DNA of 64,000 bases from Culex pipiens pallens (lineage: Eukaryota; Arthropoda; Insecta; Diptera; Culicidae). The notes below the pieces were generated by a model. The model was not told the origin of the DNA and ran no database searches. It was given only the letters and a program-made list of their open reading frames with translations. Made by a program: the position numbers and the translations under genes. How positions within the stretch are numbered: position 1 is the stretch's first letter; each line of letters begins with the position of its first letter. The stretch is taken from contig NC_068939.1 of NCBI RefSeq assembly GCF_016801865.2, forward strand, positions 126,078,176 to 126,142,175. The letters are read 5' to 3'. Shown piece after piece: positions 11,601-21,898 of this stretch.

Positions 11601-14600
11601 TTCATTTTTCGATGTAAAATCAAATTTGCAATAAAAAAGTACTTTAGTGAAATTTTGATAAAGTGCACCGTTTTCAAGTTATAGCCATATTTAAGTGACT
11701 TTTTTGAAAATAGTCGCAGTTTTTCATTTTTTAAAATTAGTGCACATGTTTGCCAAGTTTTGAAAAAAATATTTTTGAAAAGCTGAGAAAATTCTCTATA
11801 TTTTGCTTATTCGGACTTTGTTGATACGACCTTTAGTTGCTGAGATATTGCAATGCAAAGGTTTAAAAACAGGAAAATTGATGTTTTCTAAGTTTCACCC
11901 AAACAACCCACCATTTTCTATCTTCAATATCTTAGCAACTTATGGTCCGATTTTCAATGTTAATATATGAAACATTTGTGAAATTTTTCGATCTTTTCGA
12001 AAAAAATATTTTCAGAATTTTCAAATCAAGACTAACATTTCACAAAGGCCAAACATTCAATATTACGCCCTTTTAAAATGTTAGTCTTGATTTGAAAATT
12101 TTGAAAATATTTTTTTCGAAAAGATCGGAAAATTTCACAAATGTTTCATATATTAACATTGAAAATCGGACCATAAGTTGCTAAGATATTGAAGATAGAA
12201 AATGGTGGGTTGTTTGGGTGAAACTTAGAAAACATCAATTTTCCTGTTTTTAAACCTTTGCATTGCAATATCTCAGCAACTAAAGGTCGTATCAACAAAG
12301 TCCGAATAAGCAAAATATAGAGAATTTTCACAGCTTTTCAAAAATATTTTTTTCAGAACTGTGCAAACATGTGCACTAATTTTAAAAAATGAAAAACTGC
12401 GACTAATTTCAAAAAAGTCACTTAAATATGGCTATAACTTGAAAACGGTGCACTTCATCAAAATTTCACTAAAGTACTTTTTTATTGCAAATTTGATTTT
12501 ACATCGAAAAATGAAGTTGAAAAATTTTTACGACCAAAATTTCGATTTTTTGAAAAAATCAGTATTGTTTAAAAAATTCATAACTCGGTCAATGATTTTT
12601 TGCACAACCTGGAAATTTCTGAAAAGTTGGCATTTTATGTCCCCTAAAACATATCAAAAAATAAAAAAAATTAAAAATAGTGTTTTTTTGTAAATCAAGT
12701 TTTAGTGATAAAAAGTTAAATAAAAAAATCACCAAATTTTTTTTACCGTGTATTATTTTTTTTCAGTGTAGTCCGTATCCATACCTACAACTTTGCCGAA
12801 GACACCAAATCGATCAAAAAATTCCTTCAAAAGATACAGATTTTTGAATTTTCATACATCATTTTTGTATGGACAGCTGCCAAATTTGTATGGAAAATTA
12901 TATGGACATACTAATGATGCAAAATGGCTTCTTTGGGCATACCGAAGGCACCAAAAAAGTTTCAGTCGGATTAAAAAATACAAAAATTAAAATTGAAGAA
13001 AAAAGACCGATTTCGTAGAGAATTGCTCAATAGTCGTCAACAATACCCACAACTTTGCCGAAGTCACCAAGTTGATCAGAAAATTCACTCTAAAGTTACA
13101 GATTTACGTACCATATTTGTATGGACAGCTGCCAAAATTGCATGGAGACTTGTATGGGTGAACCAATGACACAAAATAGCTTCTTTGGTCATAGGGAAGG
13201 CCCCCACAAATCAAAAAATACAAATAAAATCCATTTCCGGGTTTGATAGAGAATTGCTCAACAGATTTGTAATGTTATAAATTTGAATCTCTTCGATGGT
13301 TGGGATGAAATTGTTTCCCAGACACGAACTATTAAACTCACGAGATTTTAGAAAAACAAATGCATATTACAGAAAATTGAATAAATCCACTAAAAAAATG
13401 ATTTGTAATCACTCCTGAAAGTTTCATGAATAAAGTTAGTAACGAGACGATTTAAGCTTGACATTTTGCTATGCGCTGAGCGAACTGTCTAACTTTTTGA
13501 GCGTTTTTCTCGAAACACCGATTCACTTTACGGGTGCCACGATACCTCAATTTGGGGTTAAGACCGTTAAGACACTCAAGACATATCCCGTGTGCATAAC
13601 AAAGTTCGGTTTATAAATGTTGTTTTTTTAAATAATACAAAAATCAAAAATTGACGATATTTTGTTTGAAAAACGTTAAAAAAACGCTAATTTTTATCTT
13701 TTGTAAAAATTTACTTTTTGACCCCGTTTACTCTTTTAACGAGCCTTCACACAAATTTTGAGCCGATTTGGTCAAGGCAGTATTGAGATATCGTGGCTGG
13801 TACCTATCTGAAACTGCTTTCTTAAAATAGATATATCTCGGAAATAGTACAACCAAATGTCTAATAGTTGAACATATACATTTTATTGCCTTGAAAAAAG
13901 ATTTACTAAAAGCTCAAGTATGTATTATACCAACTCTTTGCATTTTTGCCTCAAGGTGTAGGACTCAGAACTGACAAAATCAGGGTTGTTACGGGAGAGT
14001 CCAAAAAAATCCGCGCCAAATCCGCGCCGATCTAAAATCCGAAACCGCGCAAAATCCACGCCATATAAAAAAATATCGCGAAAAACATTTAAGAAATTTT
14101 ATTTTTTAATGAAGAAAAACTAATTCAGAAAGTATTTGATTTAAAAAAAAACTCGTTTTATGTTTAAAGGCTCCAAAAGAATGAAAGCAATAAATCCATT
14201 TAAAAAAAATCCTCAAGAGACGGTCAAGGCAAGGGCCATGCAAAAAAAATCTTCAAAATAGAAAATACAATATTTAAAAACCTAAAAATTTAACTTCAAA
14301 AATATAACCTCAAAATTAAATCAAAATCTAAAATTATAATATGATAAAATTTTAAATTTCGAAAGTCTAAATATTCAAAATCTAAGAATTTTTATACAGT
14401 TTGTAATCCAAAATCCTCGCTAAAATTTCACTCCGAAAGAAATTTAATTTCCGATATTTAAAATAATGTCTTCTCATAATTTCAAAATCTCTTACATAAA
14501 ATAGGACTTCAAAAATTGTGGAATTCAAGAATTTAAGAATTTAAGAACTAAGAATTTAAAAATAAAAACATTTAAGAATTTACGAATTTAAGAATTTTAG

Positions 14601-16837
14601 AATTTAAGAATTTAAGAATTTAAGAATTTAAGAATTTAAGAATTTAAGAATTTAATAATTTAAGAATTTAAGAATTTAAGAATTTAAGAATTTAAGAATT
14701 TAAGAATTTAAGAATTTAAGAATTTAAGAATTTAAGAATTTAGGAAATTAAAAATTTAAGAATTTAAGAATTTAAGAATTTAGGAGTTTAAGAATTTAAG
14801 AATTTAGGAGTTTAGAATTTAAGAATTTATAAGCTTAAGGATACTGAAATCATTTTAGATTTGAGAATTTTTTTCTATATTGTTTTGAATTTGATATTTG
14901 AGACCGGCCCGTGGCTTAATGGCTACGGCTCCCGCCTCATAAGCGGAAGGTTTAGGGTTCGTTTCCCGACCGGTCTCCTTGAAATTTTTGGACAGTAAAT
15001 GAGTTTTAAGAACAAAAAACGCATAGAATCAGGTGGGATTCGAACTCACACCTTTGGATTGGAAGTCGGATGCTCTAGCGATTCGGCCACCAAGGGATTA
15101 ATACTCCTTGAGTGAATTAATCCGTAGTGGTGAAATAATGTCACAAGGTCATTTACTACATAATACAACAATCCCTTCCCCAACGATTCCCCTACACACC
15201 ACACACCAATATAATCTATAAATAACTCGAACCGGTTGGTACGGTATGTCCCCGGCTTCTTCTTCTTCCCCTGATGGTTCTATGACATGTGGGATCCGTT
15301 CATAGAATCTGTCTCATGCGGTTAATGCAACGCAGTAGGCCTGGGCCGCTTCAATGAGTGTAATACACTTCGGGGGTTCTCGAAAGTATTGCAATCATTA
15401 GTAATGACAAGAAGGAACTTGAGGCGTAATCTAACCATAAGTTCTTCCCGGATGCTTTCTTCGGACTGGCTGCGCTTGTGTTCGATTAGATTAGATTAGA
15501 TTAGATATTGTTTTGAATTTGATATTTTTTAGTTTTTAAATTTTGACTTTTTAATTTTGATTTCTTTTAAATCTTCAAATTTTGGATTACCCAAATTTTT
15601 GGTATTTTGAATTTCAAATTGCTAAAGTTTTGAATTTCGAAATTTCAGATTTTTTAAATTATTTTAATTGAAAATTAATATGTATTTTGATTTATTATTT
15701 TTTAGTATTTTTTAACCGATTAAATTCCATTCCAAAATTCGAAAGTGGAGGCCAGTTTCTGTTACGTACAATCAAGCTCATATTTGGCGCACACCAGAAC
15801 AAGCCCCAATAATAGTTTTTGTTACACATTCTAATTCCTATATCTTCGGAAAGTCATTTCTAAAAACTCAAAAGAAATTAAATATTCAGTGCCGGAGATG
15901 TTAAGAAATGACAAGAAACATATAAAAAATAATTTCTACATAATCTTTATTGTCATTCGCGCGAAATCCGCGCCTGAGCAAAATTAGCCAGCAAATCCGC
16001 GCCAGATCCGCGCCGTCCGTAACAACCCTGCAAAATGCAAAAATCATCGGTTTTACTTGTAAAATCACATTTGAATTTCCGAGGTGGAGCACCAGTTCCT
16101 GCCGTAACCAATCCGTCTCATGTTTAAGGGAAACATGCCCTAAAATAACTTATTTCGTTAAATCCTAATGAAACACTTTTGGGTACTTTGCTAAAATAAA
16201 TCATAAGGCTACTTTTTAAAGGACCATTCCATTACGTGAAAAACTTTGTTAAAAGGAATAAGGCAAAAAGGATTGTGTTATGTATTAATTGTTTTTTTTG
16301 TGATATTTTCCAACATTGCATGAAGTCAAACTGTTACAAATTTTTGGGATCACTGTGTTTTAAAGTAAATTTCCCCCTTACGTTTCTGCAACCACAGACA
16401 AAGAGCACCTGATAAAGGCAATAAATAAATAAGACTATTTATTGCACTTATTGCATAAACACCGCACGATAAAGCAGTGCTCCTTCCCTCCACTCACCAC
16501 TTCCGGTAGCCTTGACCGCTTCGGTCACGTTTTGCACCAGCTGGACCGTGCCGTACCGCCGGAATTCGACCTTGAGCTCCCGGAGCAGATCGATCTGGGG
16601 CACTCCGAAGACGAGCAAATGTCGAGACTCGCTGGCAACTGAGTAGGCCTATACCAAAAAGGAGATTAAAATTTCATGACCAATGAAACGCAATTAAAGT
16701 AGGCTGGGCACGCTCACCTTGACGGCGGTCTGTTTCCGGGAGGCACGATACGAGGGCCGATTGTGGCAGTACTCGTGGCGAACGTGATGGCTCAAATCGT
16801 TGTTGTTTGGTGCGTTTGGTTCCGGATCGCTGCTCAT
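8617..16837 (-). CDS. RBM48: RNA-binding protein 48 (minor spliceosome component)
   Basis: Three exons: 16837-16718, 16648-16498 and 8882-8617 (stop TAA), giving 178 residues with phases 0 and 1 that match. The N-terminus contains HHVRHEYCHNRPSYRASRKQ then TAVKAYSVASESRHLLVFGV, the conserved RBM48 entry into its RRM with the RNP2-like strand LLVFGV. The last exon has EPFTDVFHVRFEKLERARRA and KKLLDAKNFYGGILHLSYAP, the RNP1 side, and ends with a Lys-rich tail. From the literature, RBM48 acts in the nucleus with ARMC7 in splicing of U12-type introns. The start ATG at 16837 fits the family N-terminus. Intron 2 is 7.6 kb and filled with repeats, unusual for such a short gene. The next gene on the same strand begins 36 nt after the stop, so the two may share transcripts. 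Confidence 0.93.
8883..9402. other. Start of the long RBM48 intron
   Basis: No exon seen. A block at about 9165-9215, with caacggcgcccgcc and tgtcagtttgtagatctcga, reappears at 63929-63965 in an RTE-like fragment, so a relic of that element family is likely here. Confidence 0.45.
9403..9868. mobile_element. MITE with imperfect TIRs and G-runs inside the ends
   Basis: The left end (TTAGGCCGATGCAAATATT, then AGTTTTTGTCCC and a G-rich tract) is the imperfect inverse of the right end (GTGACAAAAACTTTTAAAAA, then TATTTGTACCAGCCTTA). There is no coding capacity. Related copies lie at 6068-6340 (partial) and 53155-53512. Confidence 0.7.
9888..10640. repeat. Single-arm copy of the ggtgccttcggtatgcc foldback family
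   Basis: It matches the left arm of the palindrome at 11090-13032, including tctctacgaaatcggtc, ggtgccttcggtatgcccaa and ttgcatcattagtttgtcca, in the same order. It has no inverted partner immediately beside it and so looks like a solo arm or a truncated element. Confidence 0.7.
11090..13032. mobile_element. Near-perfect 1.9-kb palindrome (foldback element)
   Basis: The left arm (about 11090-12035) is repeated in inverse order by the right arm (about 12070-13032) around a centre near 12050. Matching landmarks are cagtcggattaaaaaatac (right) against its complement at about 11140-11160, and the mirrored block tttcatatattaacattga near 12145. Arms of about 950 bp would form a very long hairpin in the RBM48 pre-mRNA. 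Related arms lie at 9888-10640, 33033-33970 and 37385-38102. Confidence 0.85.
13033..13980. other. Intronic stretch, repeat-like but unassigned
   Basis: It contains one more copy of the caactttgccgaag core (13056-13095). The stretch at 13690-13960 has similarity in motif, apparently inverted, to 51830-52030. No exon or reading frame is supportable. Confidence 0.4.
14520..14830. repeat. 8-bp minisatellite (GAATTTAA)n
   Basis: About 35 units of gaatttaa, largely perfect, with occasional variants (gaattttag, ggagttta) toward both ends. It lies inside the TIR element 13981-16030. Confidence 0.9.
14900..15504 (+). mobile_element. tRNA-derived SINE with 23-bp target duplication
   Basis: The flanks 14877-14899 and 15505-15527 are a perfect 23-bp direct repeat. 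The 5' part (14900-14977) folds like a tRNA with acceptor arms GAGACCGG/CCGGTCTC, an A-box region (TGGCTTAATGGC) and a B box (GGGTTCGTTTCCC). A second tRNA-like module lies on the opposite strand at 15096-15032 (TGGTGGCCGAATCG and GAGTTCGAATCCC). The 3' tail is a TTAGA repeat. The perfect duplication implies recent LINE-driven insertion. The family is not named. Confidence 0.85.
16031..16497. other. RBM48 intron, 5' end
   Basis: No repeat boundary or exon recognised apart from the target duplication at its left edge. The exon begins at 16498. Confidence 0.4.
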
Positions 16838-17155
16838 CTTATGGCAACATTCTGGTTTTTTTTATTGCACTAAAAATTTCGATAGCGCGAGACAATCACA
16901 CGGTGTGCGGCGCCGAAGGACTTTTTTTGTTTACCTTGTTGGTGCGCGTGACACTTGCGCGATTCGTGTGTGTGTGCGGCAGATGGTTGTCATTATGAAG
17001 CCCGCCCTGCAAGGGTCAAATTCGGGGGGAACTGACAGCATCTACAGATTTACACAAAAATTGTATATATTTTACAAAGTTTTCAACCTCGGCTGAACTC
17101 AAAATGCCGGTCTTACCTCAAAATCAAAATTATCCCTCAAAAAGGGTTTTATCTA

Positions 17156-17341
17156 CACTCAAAGTAAAATGTATCCTTTTTTCAAATCACCCGTCGTCAC
17201 CCTTTAAAAGGGTATCGAAAATGTACTGAATTTGACATACCCTTTTAAAAGGGTGACGCCGGGTGAACTTTAAAAAGGATAGAAAGTATCCTTTTTGAGG
17301 ATTGAAAGTACCCTTTTGAGGGATACTTCTGACTTTGAGTG
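17156..17341. mobile_element. 186-bp MITE, TA target
   Basis: The ends CACTCAAAGT and ACTTTGAGTG are inverted and flanked by TA on each side (17154-17155, 17342-17343). The interior holds several inverted AAAGGGTA/TACCCTTT blocks, so the whole can fold on itself. Non-coding. Confidence 0.8.
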
Positions 17342-17429
17342 TACCCTTTATCTGCCAACACAAGGAAAACAAATCCTTTTTGAGGGTTACTTCCACTCGA
17401 CTCGAAGTTATAGGTGTCGGAAGGCTTGA

Positions 17430-17725
17430 AACGCTGAGGCAATCCAACCCTCTTTTCACACCTAAGCTCCCATCTGCCTCGGAATCCGAAACTTTGGATT
17501 GTTAGTCCAATAGCCAACCAGCGGCTCGACCGAGACAGAACCCAGGGAGAAGACTTCTACTACTCTTTTGAGCTAAAGACCTAACCGCTAGGTTAGATCT
17601 GGGCAAATATTTACTTCCCCATCCGATGGAAGGCGTAATCAGACCAATTTAGCCTCGAAAAATGCCACCGGGGCCGGCTGGGACCGAACCCAGGTCAACT
17701 GGGGTGAAAAGCAACCATGCCACAC
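17430..17725 (-). mobile_element. tRNA-derived SINE relic with two tRNA-like modules
   Basis: On the minus strand, module one contains CCTGGGTTCGGTCCCAG (near 17700-17684), followed by the tail word CCTTCCATCGGATGGGGAAG (17634-17615). Module two contains GGTTGGCTATTGG and AGTTTCGGATTCCGAGG (about 17515-17475). Two tRNA-like units in the same orientation recall the Culex SINE Twin, but the spacer here is longer. The assignment is tentative. Confidence 0.5.
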
Positions 17726-17743
17726 GAAGAAAAAAAAACTCTA

Positions 17744-18109
17744 AATTTAAAAAGATCGTTCGTTGGATTAAAAGTTCGCATTGGTAAATATTCGTAGAAA
17801 GTTCTAACTTTTTAATTTAAAAGTTGAAAAGTTTTTGATACTACCATGCATTTATGGAACAAAACCATTATATCGGTAAAAGTTTTTTACTTTTGATTGG
17901 AAAAGAAACCTTTTATGGCAAAAATAATACATACCATACCAATCAGCATAGCGCACCAGGTATGCGTGCTGGCAAAATGGCAAAAATAAACTACATTTAA
18001 TACTACAGTGATAATTTCAGAAAAATTTGCTTGATTTTTATATTTATTTTTAAAAGTTTAAAACAGCATGCTAAAAAAACACTTTTTTGTATTTAACGCT
18101 TCTGCTCAA
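17744..18109. other. AT-rich flank of the ARID pseudogene
   Basis: The word aaagttctaactttttaat at about 17799 has an inverted relative at 19215-19240 (attaaaagttagaactttta), on the far side of the pseudogene. This may mark the arms of an element or may be chance in AT-rich DNA. Confidence 0.35.
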
Positions 18110-19140
18110 TGTTGGCCAAAATCATAGTCCAAGCTGTACCGATTCTCACGGTACGCCACCGGTCACTTCCGAAGACCCCAGTCTGGACGGTTCCGGATGG
18201 ACGTTTCGACGCGCGACAGCAAAGTAGAGAACAGGATGGTCACGTTGCCGGCCTTCATCAGGAGAGTCTTAGAGGAGTTGGCCGTTATTGTTCAGGAAGG
18301 CGGATCGACGTTTCCCGACTGGGAAGTGAAGTGCCTGAACGCCATTCAGGTTCCCGATCCTGGAAGCGCATCCGTAACATGGGGTTGATGAGGTCTTCAT
18401 CCTCCTTCGAGAATGACAGATTTTCCGGCTCGTGGTCCAGGTTCATTCGGCTGGATCTGCGCCATGGGGAAGTGAGCGTTTGTGGGTGGAAAGTTGCTGA
18501 AAGAGATGGAAGTAAGTGAAGTTGGCTAATCACTGTACACATTCTCAATACTCACCGTTGTTGTAATACGCCGGCACCAAGTGCAACATCTGCGCTGACC
18601 ACCTCCGATTATTTCGCTTCTCGTCGTCCTCCTCTTAGTCGGATCTTTCTCCTCACTGTAAATATTAACTTTCTCGTACTTGTCCAAAACCTAACGTTAA
18701 TCTTCTTCAATGCAACCTCGTTGTTCATGCAACGCTTCGGCAGCGCCATCTCCTCGATAATCTCGCCCCAGTCCTCGCGAGAATTGACCTTTACCACTAA
18801 GCCCGGGCCACGCGCACCGAATACAACCGGTGCGGATCCACATTCCTAGCTCCAATCCTACAAAAACAAACAAAATCAATCACAAACCCCCCCCCCCCCC
18901 CTCAAACACCCAAGCTACCTTCTTACCCATTCCGGTCCTGGAACAGCTGTAGTTCTTGCAGGAAGCTGGTCTTGTCCTTTTCGAGCACTCGACCCTTGAC
19001 TCGGCTTTGTCCCGCACCCGCACCACCCTCCTTCGAAGGCGTTCCGCTGCTGCTGTTTGGCTCACAAAAGTTTCCGCGTCGGCTTTGCTTTGCGTCCTAG
19101 ACTCACCAGTACCACCGCGGTGCACCGGACCCATCAAAGT
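18110..19140 (-). pseudogene. Bap170: Decayed ARID2/Bap170-type gene fragment with introns
   Basis: Reading minus, successive blocks give KDKTSFLQELQLFQDRNG (ARID helix 1), then VNSREDWGEIIEEMALPKRC and MNNEVALKKI, then LDKYEKVNIYSEEKDPT, EEDDEKRNNRRWSAQMLHLV and PAYYNN. A later exon has ENLSFSKEDEDLINPMLRMR and SKTLLMKAGNVTILFSTLLS. This is the order found in ARID2, the PBAP chromatin-remodelling subunit. Short introns with GT/AG remain (for example GTAAGA after RNG, and GTGAGT after PAYYNN), so it came from a DNA duplication rather than a retrocopy. At least three frameshifts and an in-frame stop (after RVARA) break it. A run of C at 18887-18902 sits in the first intron. The extent at both ends is approximate. 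Confidence 0.75.
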
Positions 19141-19460
19141 ATTTGTTTACATTTGGGACTTAGGCGTACTCGATTACACGAGAACGTCAAAATGAAAGAA
19201 ATTATACAGTCGTATTAAAAGTTAGAACTTTTAAATCAGTTGGTAAGGAGATTTCAAAAAACTTTACCAGTAAAAGTTTTAATTTTTAATATAAAAAAAA
19301 ACTTTCCCTCAAGCTAATTTTAGCAACTTTTTAAATCAAAAATAAGTTACTTTTATCATTACAGTAATATTTTTTTTATACCACTATACCACTGACTCCG
19401 AGTATACTTTATGCAAATTTCTTGCAAATTTCTGTGATTGATTGATTAAATTGCGCAAAA

Positions 19461-19560
19461 AATTGCGTCACAATCGCGTCCCATTGGAATTTTTTTTTCT
19501 TAATTTTTCATTACTGACCTCGTTACTGACATTTTTTTTGTCGGCCAGAGAAGTTATCAA
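19461..19560 (+). repeat. First copy of a locally duplicated repeat (empty site)
   Basis: The sequence gcgtcacaatcgcgtcccat ... gagaagttatcaaata ... tttgaagcatttttgggg continues to about 19670. The same sequence returns at 20105-20190 and resumes at 21404-21510, with a 1.2-kb element inserted between. This copy therefore shows the uninterrupted state. Confidence 0.8.
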
Positions 19561-19700
19561 ATACTTTTGAAGCATTTTTGGGGTCTCTTTTGAGCTAAAC
19601 GATGAAAAACTCGTGATTCGATTATCCGAAGTGATTTCGTCTGAGGACTTCGAATAATTTCACAGTTTTTATTCAATAAGATAAAGAATTGGGTACTAAA

Positions 19701-19915
19701 CTGCCCATGATCGCATAAATGTCCCATATGCATTTGCATCGATTTTGAGTCATTTATGCAGTTTGGTTCAAAATCGCGAGCTCTTTCAGAAAAGCATATA
19801 ACATCCAGTACTTTGTTCTAAAAATCAGGTGGAAATCCATTTTTTTTTCGCGAAAACTTAACACGTAGCCTTATATGTGGGACAAACTTGTTTTGCGTTT
19901 TTCTCAGCTTATGTC
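19701..19915 (-). repeat. Truncated MITE copy (ctgcccatg family)
   Basis: It begins ctgcccatgatcgcataaat and continues through gcagtttggttcaaaatcg, acatccagtactttgttcta and tgtgggacaaacttg. This is the reverse orientation of the complete copy at 28516-28767. The distal terminal repeat is missing. Confidence 0.8.
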
Positions 19916-19940
19916 AATTTTAATGTAAAACGGTAAAAAC

Positions 19941-20104
19941 GGCAGTTCGTGGCCGAATGGTTACGCTGTCCGCTTTGTAAGCGGATGATTCTGGGTTCGA
20001 TTCCCATCTGCTGCAACCTTCCATCGGATGAGGAAGTAAAATGTCGGTCCCGGCCTTGGTTGTTAGGCCGTTAAGTCATTCCAGGTGTATGAGTTGTCTC
20101 CATG
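19941..20104 (+). mobile_element. tRNA-like SINE
   Basis: Positions 19941-20014 fold as a tRNA-like head: GGCAG/CTGCTGC acceptor, A box TGGCCGAATGG, anticodon stem CCGCTTTGTAAGCGG, B box GGTTCGATTCC. It is followed by ccttccatcggatgaggaag, the same tail word seen in the relic at 17430-17725. This marks it as a SINE rather than a working tRNA gene. Confidence 0.7.
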
Positions 20105-20191
20105 CGTCACAATCGCGTCCCATTGGAAAATTTATTTTCTCAATTTTTCATTACTGACATTTTTTGGGCGGCTAGAGAAGTTTTCAAATAA

Positions 20192-21401
20192 CCCAAGTAA
20201 CCAACCAGCACTAAAACAAAAACTTAATCGGCAATACTTCAGCACTCTAGTGCATGTTAGTCATGCACCGGCACGTGTTAATGCAGATCAGCACTAAGAT
20301 TGTAGCACTCAGTATTGCTGACTAAGTGCTGCTTAAGTGCTGGTGCTGGCAACTGTGTTCATCATTTTTCTCAAAACTGGCAACTAGGCCTTGCCCACGT
20401 AGGGAGAGGGAGTGAGATAGCATGTCTTCATGCAGAACTGTCATCATTTGCTCACTTCATTTATTTGGGTTTGCTGACTTTAAGAAATAATGTAAGTACT
20501 AAATTCATATATAAAATCTTATCATTTTACTAAAATGCTATGTATTTTCAGAAAACTTCTTCCTGGTTACTCATCTTACTCCCTGACTTGGATCTGGATA
20601 TGAAGAAAGTACAATCACAGCAGATTCAGCGATGGAAATTAGCATATTTTTCCGGGAGACATGATGACGTCAATGTCGAAATCCGCTTTCTAAAGCCAAA
20701 AAAGCCATCATTGGAAAATAAATTAAACTCCAAGTAACCTCCGGAAACTTCCCGTAATTTTCCTCATGGGTTTGTTTCAAGTGCTTGTTATTTCTCGCGT
20801 GTTTTTTTTGTGTGAAATAAAAATATGAATAGTTGTTTGATGAACTTTGTTGTTTAATTTATCCGATCTTCAATCAATCCATCAATCAATCAAAATTGCA
20901 TTCACAAAAAGCATGATGATCGTTCGTGTTGGTGTTAAAATTCAAGTCGATAAGATGCTCCAAAATCACATCAGTGATCCACTTCCAATTTAGGCGAGAG
21001 GATACCGGTTCAAGATCCACACCCGGCGATGGCAGCTTGCAACTAATGGTTTCGAATCCCGAACAACTAATTTTCAACAAAAAAAACCAACTCGGTCAGC
21101 TGTGTCGGTAATCGAGTATAGAGTAAACAAAACAGCTAAAAATAGCATGGGGAGCTGGAGGAAAGGGAGAGAGAGAGCAATATTTTTGCCTCTCTCAACT
21201 TTTTGACATTTTCTGCAGGGTTGGGTAACAACAGTAGGGGCCAGCACTAAACCAGCCGAGTAAAGTCCAAACTCGGCCATTGTTCAGCACTGGAGTAGCT
21301 ATTAGTGCTGTTGTCAAAGCAGTTTAGCTTTTACTTGGAGCTGTAAATGCGCTGTCAGTGCTAAGCAGTGACCATGTTTAAGTGCTGGATGGTTACTTGG
21401 G
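20192..21401. mobile_element. 1.2-kb TIR element with CCCAAGTAACC ends
   Basis: The first 21 bases (CCCAAGTAACCAACCAGCAC and one more) match the inverse of the last 21 with one mismatch. It interrupts the duplicated repeat whose intact copy is at 19461-19670; AA on each side is the only visible target duplication. Many AGCACT/AGTGCT words lie near both ends, like sub-terminal binding sites. A 65-codon frame at 20540-20737, following an acceptor-like tttcag, has no recognised domain. Confidence 0.8.
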
Positions 21402-21511
21402 AACTTTGAAGCATTTTTGGGGTCATTTTTGAGCTAAACGATGAAAAACTCGTGATTCGATTATCCGAAGTGATTTCGTCTGAGGATTTCGAATGATCGA
21501 GTCTAACTGTA

Positions 21512-21898
21512 CTTCGAATTTCGAATAAGCACTGGCATCACTTCCACCCTGGCGGGATTTATCATTTTGACTTTGACAGCTAGCAAACTGCCAGCCGGTG
21601 CGCTGCATTTGCGGATGTAGTTGAAGAGTCATCATCCATCTCCAAACGGGTCCTCATTAGACCCAGGACTTCCGCGCAAGAAACATCCGTGTCAGTGACC
21701 AAAGTTGGTCATCGGTTCCGCTCCCCCACCAAACATCCCCCAGTGCAATTGTGGCCGTATGCTGCGGACATTCCGGTGAACCGATTTGCGGCGCATTTGC
21801 TGCATTGAAGTTCTAACCTCACTTTTTTGTGGGAGGTGGAATTTCGCCATCCGGTGACCGAGGAGCTTCATCACACCGTAGAAACCACGCCGCCAAAA
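21512..21898 (+). promoter_or_regulatory. RCC1 upstream region / 5' UTR
   Basis: More GC-rich than the flanks and directly upstream of the RCC1 start. No TATA box is seen, as expected for a housekeeping gene. The exact start site cannot be fixed. Confidence 0.4.

Larger units (their letters stand above)
13981..16030. mobile_element. TIR element with 6-bp target duplication, host of nested SINE
   Basis: The ends CAGGGTTGTTACGG (13981-13994) and CCGTAACAACCCTG (16017-16030) are perfect inverted repeats, flanked on both sides by the direct repeat CAAAAT (13975-13980, 16031-16036). Just inside, both ends contain clusters of the word TCCGCGCC (direct at the left, 15960-16015 at the right). No transposase frame is seen. 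The interior holds an 8-bp minisatellite and the SINE at 14900-15504. Confidence 0.85.

Noticed and set aside
14900..14977. tRNA gene (anticodon-like CAT)
   Set aside because: It forms the head of a SINE with a 3' tail and target duplication; the loop and stem bases also depart from a working tRNA.
18887..18902. Run of about 15 C as a functional element
   Set aside because: It lies inside a pseudogene intron; a homopolymer or sequencing artefact is more likely.
19941..20014. tRNA gene (anticodon-like TGT)
   Set aside because: It is followed by a SINE tail word also present at 17615-17634, and the acceptor arm is imperfect.
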